Source of the DNA: Planctomycetota bacterium
GTDB lineage: Bacteria > Planctomycetota > SZUA-567 > H5-PLA8 > CALKMO01
Assembly: GCA_026417845.1 (NCBI GenBank)
Contig: JAOACM010000076.1
Span: 1 to 12,309 of the forward strand
Direction of reading: 5' to 3'
Length of the DNA: 12,309 nucleotides
The notes beneath the pieces were generated by a model, which saw only the letters and a list, made by a program, of their open reading frames with translations, was not told the DNA's origin and made no database searches. Below, in pieces: positions 1 to 4,472 of the stretch (position 1 is the stretch's first letter; every line of letters begins with the position of its first letter). A program made the translations under genes and the position numbers.

Positions 1-137
1 AGGGTGCATGGCCCTAGCTGCAAAGTCGGATACTGGCTTCCTGAAGCGCTTCGAGGGAAAGGCTGGCCTGTCGTCGCTTCCAAACCCGTCCTCCGCGGAT
101 TGCCTCCTGCGGCTCTCGAGTCGTATGGCCAGCATCC

Positions 138-167
138 GCATTTACGGCCATGCACCTGGGCAGATAC
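138..167. repeat. Direct repeat, copy 1
   Basis: The 30-nt copy begins GCATTTACGGCCATGCACC, continues TGGG and ends CAGATAC. A second copy lies at 302-330, with CGG in place of TGGG. The first 19 bases are identical in both. GCAT and ATGC within the unit could form a 4-bp hairpin. Both copies would translate as a peptide containing YGHAPG, but in different frames relative to floA, so the repeat is probably not protein-coding. Its function is unknown. Confidence 0.75.
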
Positions 168-301
168 GGGAGGATGTCCGTAACTGCGGAATCCTGAACG
201 TGTGGGGTACAGGAGGTCCCGATCCGCCTTTGTCTGCTGGTTTCGAAGGATGCCGGCCGGATATGCACCGACGCCTCCTTCGCGGGACGCTAAAAGGCTT
301 T

Positions 302-330
302 GCATTTACGGCCATGCACCCGGCAGATAC
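302..330. repeat. Direct repeat, copy 2
   Basis: This is the second copy of the unit at 138-167, 29 nt long, starting 164 nt downstream of the first. It differs only in the short TGGG/CGG segment. With two copies and a long, dissimilar spacer it is not a CRISPR array. It could be a dispersed intergenic repeat or a duplicated RNA or protein-binding element upstream of floA. Confidence 0.75.
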
Positions 331-382
331 TTGGGCGCGCGACCTGATCGCGGATCCGATCGGCCTGACGTGGCGAAAGCGC

Positions 383-410
383 TTGACTGCCCGGAGGCGC
401 GGCGTAAGGT
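383..410 (+). promoter_or_regulatory. Possible sigma70-type promoter for floA
   Basis: TTGACT at 383-388 matches the -35 consensus at five of six positions. After 16 nt comes TAAGGT (405-410), a weaker -10 box matching three of six. Transcription would start about 80 nt upstream of the floA start codon. This is a motif match only, and such matches arise by chance. Confidence 0.35.
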
Positions 411-499
411 TGCTGCCGCGGCGGTGGGCGGGTCGCGGACGACCCGGCGGATCCCTCCGTCCGGCGCTGGTGTTTTCTGGGAGTAGGGAGGAACTGGCG

Positions 500-1558
500 A
501 TGCTGAAAAATATCCCCATAATGACCGGCACCGAAACGCTGCTTCTGCTTGCTGCCGGAGCGGTCATACTTTTCTGTCTGTTTTTTATCTTCCTGATATT
601 CAAATTCGGGCGGCTCTACCTGCAGGCGCTGCTGTCCGGGGCGCCGGTCAGCTTCATGTCGCTGATCGGGATGAGCCTGCGGGGCGTGTCCGCGTCGGTC
701 ATAGTGCAGTGCCGCATCATGGCGCAGAAGGCCGGGCTCAGCGTCGAGACCGACAAGCTCGAGGCGCACTACCTGGCGCGGGGCAACGTGCCGAGAGTGA
801 TCCAGGCGCTGATTGCTGCCAGCAAGGCCAACATTGATCTGAATTTCGACAGGGCCTGCGCGATAGACCTGGCCGGCCGCGACATACTGGACGCCGTCCG
901 TACGACGGTCAATCCGCGCGTCATAGACTGCCCTTCGGCCGGAGGGCCGCGGACCACCGTTGACGGCGTGGCCAAGAACGGCATACAGCTCAAGGTCAAG
1001 GCCCGCGTCACCGTGCGCACCAACATAGACAGGCTGGTCAAGGGCGCCACGGAGGAGACGATCATAGCGCGCGTGGGCGAGGGCATAGTGGCGGCGATAG
1101 GCTCAGCCGAGGACCACAAGTCGGTGCTCGAGCACCCCGACCAGATCAGCAAGACCGTGCTTTCCAAGGGCCTGGACGTCGGAACCGCGTTCGAGATCCT
1201 CTCGATAGATATAGCCGACGTGGATGTTGGCGAGAACATTGGCGCGAAGCTGCAGGCCGAGCAGGCCGAGGCGGACAAGCGCGTGGCGCAGGCCAACGCC
1301 GAGAAGCGGCGCGCGATGGCGGTTGCGCAGGAGCAGGAGATGATCGCCAAGGTGCAGGAGAACCGCGCGCTGGTGGTCGCGGCCGAGGCGGAGGTGCCGA
1401 AGGCGCTGGCGCAGGCGCTGCGCGAGGGCAGGCTCGGCGTGATGGACTTATACAACCTGCGCAACGTCCAGGCCGACACCGCGATGCGATCGGCGATCGC
1501 CGGAAAGCCGGGCGGCGAAGGCGCCGCCGGCTCCGGCGCTGGCGCCACTGGACACTGA
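500..1558 (+). CDS. floA: Flotillin-like protein FloA (SPFH domain)
   Basis: This encodes a 352-residue membrane scaffold of the bacterial flotillin-like FloA (YqfA) family, close to the usual length of about 330. FloA oligomers organise functional membrane microdomains. One hydrophobic segment spans about residues 12-34, with a short N-terminal flank. The SPFH/PHB domain follows to about residue 245, with family-typical stretches such as ARGNVPRVIQALIAA and the run around KNGIQLKVKARVTVRTN. A long Ala/Glu/Gln-rich helix, probably a coiled coil (about 248-305), and the segment GVMDLYNLRN lead to a Gly/Ala-rich tail. The ATG at 500 was chosen because AGGGAGG (485-491) sits 8 nt upstream and the protein then starts just before the membrane segment. 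No nfeD-like partner is visible. The next gene encodes an unrecognised protein that may be a partner. Family assignment is confident; the cell process served is not known. Confidence 0.93.
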   Translation: MLKNIPIMTGTETLLLLAAGAVILFCLFFIFLIFKFGRLYLQALLSGAPVSFMSLIGMSLRGVSASVIVQCRIMAQKAGLSVETDKLEAHYLARGNVPRVIQALIAASKANIDLNFDRACAIDLAGRDILDAVRTTVNPRVIDCPSAGGPRTTVDGVAKNGIQLKVKARVTVRTNIDRLVKGATEETIIARVGEGIVAAIGSAEDHKSVLEHPDQISKTVLSKGLDVGTAFEILSIDIADVDVGENIGAKLQAEQAEADKRVAQANAEKRRAMAVAQEQEMIAKVQENRALVVAAEAEVPKALAQALREGRLGVMDLYNLRNVQADTAMRSAIAGKPGGEGAAGSGAGATGH

Positions 1559-1793
1559 GCCTCCCGGAAGGAAAGTACTTCGCCGGGGAAGGGGAGAAGG
1601 CGCGACGCGGAGGAATGCGGGAAAAGGCGAAAGGTATCGCCGGGGCCGCCGCCGCGCGGTCCTTTCCCCGTTCTGAAATCCGAGGCCGCGCCCGGCGCCG
1701 GAAGGCGCGGCGGCATTGATGTCCCGGACTGCCGCGGGTTCGCGCGAGGGGGCAGTTCGGACGCAAGGATGTCCCGCGCGAAGGAGGCGCGGA

Positions 1794-2477
1794 ATGGAAG
1801 AACTGATAGCGCTGATAATCCGCCTGATATCCGAAGCGCTCGGATCCGATTCCAGGAAACCGGGAGGGGATGAGGAGGATGCCGCCGGTTCTCCCTCCAA
1901 GCCGCCGGGACAGGTTACGGAATGGGACAGGCGGTACCGCGAGCGGGCGATGAGGGCGGCCGCGCGCAGGGAACAGACGGAGGGGCCCAGGGACTTCCGG
2001 TCGGCGCTGGAGGAGCTGGAAAGGCGGCGCGCGGGTCGTGCCGGACCGGTGATCGCCGCTCCCTCCTCGGGGCCCCAGGGACCGGTCGCGACGACGGTTA
2101 CCGTCGAGGAGACTCCGCGCGAATCGGCTGTCCCGGCGCCGGTCGCGGAGATGATGGAGGCCGTCCCGGAGGTTCAGGTGGCGCCTGCCGGAGTGGAATG
2201 GGATGTTCCTCCTGTCCAGGCGGCGCTTGCAGCGGGGCATGGCGCGGAGGCGGCGAGGCGGCGCCGGAAGCGCGATCGCCGCGCCGCCGCTATCCCTTCG
2301 GCTTCCGCGAAGGATGTTTCCATGCCGGCATCGCAGCCGCCTGCGGCGCGCGCTGATGCCGCCGCGTCCTTCATACGCGAAATCCTGTCCGATCCGTCGT
2401 CGGCCCGCCGGGCGGTCGTGCTGGCCGAAGTGCTGGGGAGGCGCGGCGGGATAGCCATGCGGGGCCGGGCCTTCTGA
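1794..2477 (+). CDS. Hypothetical Pro/Ala/Arg-rich protein downstream of floA
   Basis: This encodes a 227-residue protein that I do not assign to a named family. The ATG at 1794 has AAGGAGG at 1781-1787, 6 nt upstream; in-frame starts further upstream (ATG 1719, TTG 1716) lack such a site. Residues 1-17 (MEELIALIIRLISEALG) could form an amphipathic helix. A charged helical stretch (about 43-82, EWDRRYRERAMRAAARRE and following) precedes a long, probably disordered Pro/Ala/Val-rich linker and a basic patch (RRRRKRDRR, 155-163). The C-terminal segment (about 187-220, with FIREILSDPSSARRAVVLAE) looks like a short conserved helical module. No transmembrane segment or enzymatic motif is visible. 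The position 235 nt after floA suggests, by inference only, a membrane-microdomain accessory role. The disordered centre will probably be poorly conserved. Confidence 0.7.
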   Translation: MEELIALIIRLISEALGSDSRKPGGDEEDAAGSPSKPPGQVTEWDRRYRERAMRAAARREQTEGPRDFRSALEELERRRAGRAGPVIAAPSSGPQGPVATTVTVEETPRESAVPAPVAEMMEAVPEVQVAPAGVEWDVPPVQAALAAGHGAEAARRRRKRDRRAAAIPSASAKDVSMPASQPPAARADAAASFIREILSDPSSARRAVVLAEVLGRRGGIAMRGRAF

Positions 2478-2527
2478 CCGGCCGGTACCGCTCAACGCGA
2501 CGCATATCGCTGACGGTTCCTGGCCGG

Positions 2528-2577
2528 AGACGTCCTCACGTCTGCGCCGACCCTGCCGGCCGCCGCGGCTGGCGGCC
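2528..2577. other. Two tandem hairpins between the unknown gene and hypA
   Basis: AGACGT/ACGTCT (2528-2543) forms a perfect 6-bp stem with the tetraloop CCTC. GGCCGCC/GGCGGCC (2558-2564 and 2571-2577) forms a perfect 7-bp GC stem with a 6-nt loop. Neither is followed by a T-run, so they are not classical intrinsic terminators. They may mark the end of the upstream transcript or belong to the hypA leader. Confidence 0.4.
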
Positions 2578-2681
2578 CGTTCCGCGAAATCCGGCAGCGG
2601 AAGCGATTCGTCCGGGGCCGAAACGGAGGAGCTGCGACCCGCCCGGCCACCCGAATGGAATGAGATCGAAGGAACTGCGCG

Positions 2682-3047
2682 GTGCACGAACTTTCCATAG
2701 CCACGGAAATATGCCGTTGCGTCGAGAGGGCAACGGAGTCCGCGCGCAAGGAGGGCGGAGCAGGCAGCAGGGTGAAATGCGTCAGCGTTCGGGTGGGGGA
2801 GCTATCCGGCGTAGACCCTGAGGCTCTCCTTTTCGCGTGGGAGGCCGCCGTCCGGGATACTCCGCTGGAAGGCGCCAGACTGGAGATCGAACGTATCCGG
2901 GCGAAAATCCGATGCCGCGGGTGCGGGGCCGAGTCGGGGATGGATTTTCCCGGGGCGGTTTGTCCCGCGTGCGGTTCGGCGGAGGCGGAAATCGCCGGCG
3001 GTATGGAGATGGACGTTATCTCCGCCCAGGTGGAGGATGAGAACTGA
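2682..3047 (+). CDS. hypA: Hydrogenase maturation nickel metallochaperone HypA
   Basis: This encodes a 121-residue HypA, the usual size for the family. HypA binds Ni(II) through its N-terminal Met-His-Glu and, with HypB, delivers nickel to the large subunit of [NiFe] hydrogenase (in some bacteria also to urease). The protein begins MHELSIATEI, with the nickel-binding His at residue 2. The structural zinc site is complete: C78 and C81 (CRGC) and C94 and C97 (CPAC). The start is GTG, preceded by AAGGA (2669-2673) 8 nt upstream, and only this start gives the required MHE terminus. hypB follows after an unusually long spacer of 257 nt. Assignment is secure. Confidence 0.96.
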   Translation: MHELSIATEICRCVERATESARKEGGAGSRVKCVSVRVGELSGVDPEALLFAWEAAVRDTPLEGARLEIERIRAKIRCRGCGAESGMDFPGAVCPACGSAEAEIAGGMEMDVISAQVEDEN

Positions 3048-3212
3048 GCGGAGCCGTCGCGCGGGGGGTATCCGTTCGGGTCCGCGCGTCCGCACTTCAT
3101 AGCGCGCCGGGGCCGGTGTGTGTCCGGGGAGCACCAGGGCTTCGTGCCAGGATCGTCTTCGCGGAGGTCCCTGAGAGAGCGGACGGCGGGCGGTCGCGCG
3201 GATGCGGCGGCT

Positions 3213-3303
3213 GGACATGAGCTGTCCCATATTCGCGCGAAGGACCCCGGCTCAACCGGGCAACCCACCGCCGTGGGACCTTTTCCCCTGAGGAGTCATC
3301 ACC
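3213..3303 (+). promoter_or_regulatory. Candidate structured leader (riboswitch-like) of hypB
   Basis: Complementary segments suggest a closed multi-branch fold. GGACATGA (3213-3220) can pair with TCATCACC (3296-3303) across a 2x2 internal loop. This stem encloses GTCC/GGAC (3224-3227 and 3242-3245), the perfect stem CCCGG/CCGGG (3246-3250 and 3256-3260) and the perfect stem CCCAC/GTGGG (3264-3268 and 3273-3277). The Shine-Dalgarno AGGAG (3291-3295) lies inside, and the closing stem ends one base before the hypB GTG, which would allow translational control. GGCAACC between the second and third hairpins, and CATGAG at the 5' side, recall SAM-I/SAM-IV riboswitch cores. Other conserved positions of those families do not match well, so the ligand is unknown and the fold is by eye. 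Confidence 0.3.
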
Positions 3304-3304
3304 G

Positions 3305-4030
3305 GTGGACGATTCAACAACGATAAAGATAGGCGAAAGGATACTGGCAGACAACGACCGGACGGCGGAGGAGACGCGCGAGCGGCTGAGCCGCATGGGG
3401 CTTTTCATGCTCAATATCATGGGCAGTCCCGGCAGCGGCAAGACTACAATACTCGAACGTACGCTGCGCGAACTGGCAGGCGAACTGAGGATCGGCGTTA
3501 TAGAGGGCGATGTAGAGACCGACCGCGACGCCAGGCGGGTCAGGGAGGCTGGCGCGGCAGCAGCCATTCAGATCGAAACGCGCGGGGCATGCCACCTGGA
3601 TGCCGCTCGCGTTGCCGGCGCGATCGAATCGCTCAACCTTTTTTCCCTTGATCTGCTGGTAGTCGAGAACATAGGCAATCTGATATGCCCGGCCGGGTTC
3701 GACCTGGGCGAGCACGGGAGGGTCGTGGTGCTTTCGGTACCGGAGGGCGACGACAAACCATCCAAGTACCCCTCGATATTCCTGATGCCGCGTACGCGCG
3801 CAGCCATCCTCAACAAGATAGACCTGACATGCCTGTGCCCGTTCAGTGTCCGCCGCTTCACGGAGGATCTGCGGTCGGTAAATCCGAAGCTGAGACTGCT
3901 GAAGCTGTCAGCCTACACCAGGAAAGGATTCAACGCATGGCTCCGCTTTGTTATGGCACGTGTCCGCGAGGGGAAAAAGATGAGGGCTCGCAGGCGACGT
4001 AGTTCGCCTTCTTCAGGTTGCAGCTGCTAG
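3305..4030 (+). CDS. hypB: Hydrogenase maturation GTPase HypB
   Basis: This encodes a 241-residue SIMIBI-class GTPase that drives nickel insertion into [NiFe] hydrogenase together with HypA. The Walker A motif GSPGSGKT is at residues 40-47, the GDVETDRDA segment at 68-76 and the G4 motif NKID at 170-173. The nucleotide-dependent metal site of the G domain is present: C96 and H97 (in RGACHLDA) and C127 (in ENIGNLICPA). The N-terminal CXXCGC high-affinity nickel site and the His-rich stretch of some HypB proteins are both absent. The start is GTG, with AGGAG (3291-3295) 9 nt upstream. Oddly, after the normal end near GFNAWLRFV the frame continues about 25 residues into a very basic, Ser-rich tail ending GCSC. 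The tail could be a metal-handling extension or simple read-through into spacer sequence. Confidence 0.95.
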   Translation: MDDSTTIKIGERILADNDRTAEETRERLSRMGLFMLNIMGSPGSGKTTILERTLRELAGELRIGVIEGDVETDRDARRVREAGAAAAIQIETRGACHLDAARVAGAIESLNLFSLDLLVVENIGNLICPAGFDLGEHGRVVVLSVPEGDDKPSKYPSIFLMPRTRAAILNKIDLTCLCPFSVRRFTEDLRSVNPKLRLLKLSAYTRKGFNAWLRFVMARVREGKKMRARRRRSSPSSGCSC

Positions 4031-4116
4031 CAGGCAGTCTGGAACTTCCGGCCGGATATCGCGATACGCTGGAGAAGCCCCGGCCGCCGGAGGAGCTTCT
4101 GATAGGCTTTCAAGGA

Positions 4117-4130
4117 CCCGTCCGGAAACC
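4117..4130. repeat. CCCGTCCGGAAACC repeat, copy 1
   Basis: This 14-nt sequence occurs again, identical, at 7227-7240 upstream of hypC, and a related form occurs at 4255-4274. All three lie in spacers next to hyp genes. Significance is uncertain for so short a motif in GC-rich DNA. Confidence 0.45.
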
Positions 4131-4254
4131 AGTGGTTTAGAGCTGCAGGTCTGCGAATTCGACTTCGCGGCCGTAAGTTCTGGGTCAGGCTCCAGGTGCG
4201 TTCAGCGGCCGGTGGCCCCTCGCGCCGTGGCCGGGTGTCGCATATGCCTTTTAA

Positions 4255-4274
4255 GATCCTGTCCGAAAATCTCC
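4255..4274. repeat. Related repeat, copy 2 (GATCCTGTCCGAAAATCTCC)
   Basis: This 20-nt stretch matches 7224-7243 (GATCCCGTCCGGAAACCTCC) at 17 of 20 positions, and all three differences are transitions. It overlaps the 5' part of the inverted-repeat cluster upstream of hypF. Confidence 0.45.
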
Positions 4275-4424
4275 GGCGCTCAGCTTATACGCTCAGCGGT
4301 CCACACTCTCTGTCGGGAAGTTTTTGGACGAGATCTGAGAGTCTGCCCAGAAACTGTCCGCCGGTAAGAGGGAAGCGCTGAGTCATAAGTTCTGTTCCGG
4401 CGGGTTTTCGGCCAGGCTCTGAAA

Positions 4425-4449
4425 GCCGCCGTTAACCGGAGGCGGCGGC
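4425..4449. other. GC hairpin upstream of hypF
   Basis: GCCGCCG and CGGCGGC form a perfect 7-bp stem around an 11-nt loop that contains GGAGG. The hairpin ends 23 nt before the hypF ATG. No good Shine-Dalgarno site is present at normal distance from that ATG, and the only GGAGG nearby lies in this loop, about 30 nt upstream. The hairpin may influence hypF translation; this is inference. Confidence 0.4.
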
Positions 4450-4472
4450 AAGTTGTACGGGTTTTCGATGTC

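Larger units (their letters stand above)
1..499. other. Non-coding region upstream of floA
   Basis: I see no gene here. The floA frame stays open upstream to position 8, but those residues resemble no family and floA has its own Shine-Dalgarno site and start at 500, so the extension is probably chance openness in GC-rich DNA. The stretch contains an imperfect 30-nt direct repeat (138-167 and 302-330) and a possible promoter (383-410). A gene lying mostly left of the window cannot be excluded. Confidence 0.6.
4031..4472. other. 442-nt structured spacer between hypB and hypF
   Basis: I see no convincing gene. A 61-codon frame at 4196-4381 lacks a ribosome-binding site and family features. The stretch is less GC-rich than the genes (about 57% over 4261-4440 by hand count). 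It is full of inverted repeats: AAACC/GGTTT (4126-4138), GCGAA/TTCGC (4153-4168), CTTAT+CTCAGCG with CGCTGAG+ATAAG (4284-4298 with 4376-4389), ACTCTC/GAGAGT (4305-4310 with 4337-4342), CCGCCGG/CCGGCGG (4358-4364 with 4397-4403) and GCCGCCG/CGGCGGC (4425-4449). It could be a long hypF leader, a separate small RNA or decayed DNA. Confidence 0.5.

Noticed and set aside
138..330. CRISPR array
   Set aside because: There are only two imperfect copies with a 134-nt dissimilar interval and no cas gene in the window.
8..499. N-terminal extension of FloA by 164 residues
   Set aside because: The frame is open but the extra residues match no family and contain the repeat. A good ribosome-binding site precedes the ATG at 500, and FloA normally begins just before its membrane segment.
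1615..1719. 34-codon open frame with GGAGG upstream and a TGATG junction
   Set aside because: The Shine-Dalgarno site is only one base from the ATG, and the peptide is a simple Ala/Arg-rich sequence. It is not supported without conservation.
1146..2687. Long open frame on the - strand (513 codons) across floA and the next gene
   Set aside because: It is Arg/Pro/Ser-rich with no recognisable domain and lies opposite a clear flotillin gene; it is a GC-driven shadow.
3264..3284. Intrinsic terminator (CCCAC/GTGGG stem then ACCTTTT)
   Set aside because: The stem is only 5 bp and the four T residues are offset by three bases and followed by CCCC. It fits a leader fold better than a terminator.
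4196..4381. 61-codon + strand frame between hypB and hypF
   Set aside because: It has no ribosome-binding site and no family features, and it coincides with the inverted-repeat cluster.
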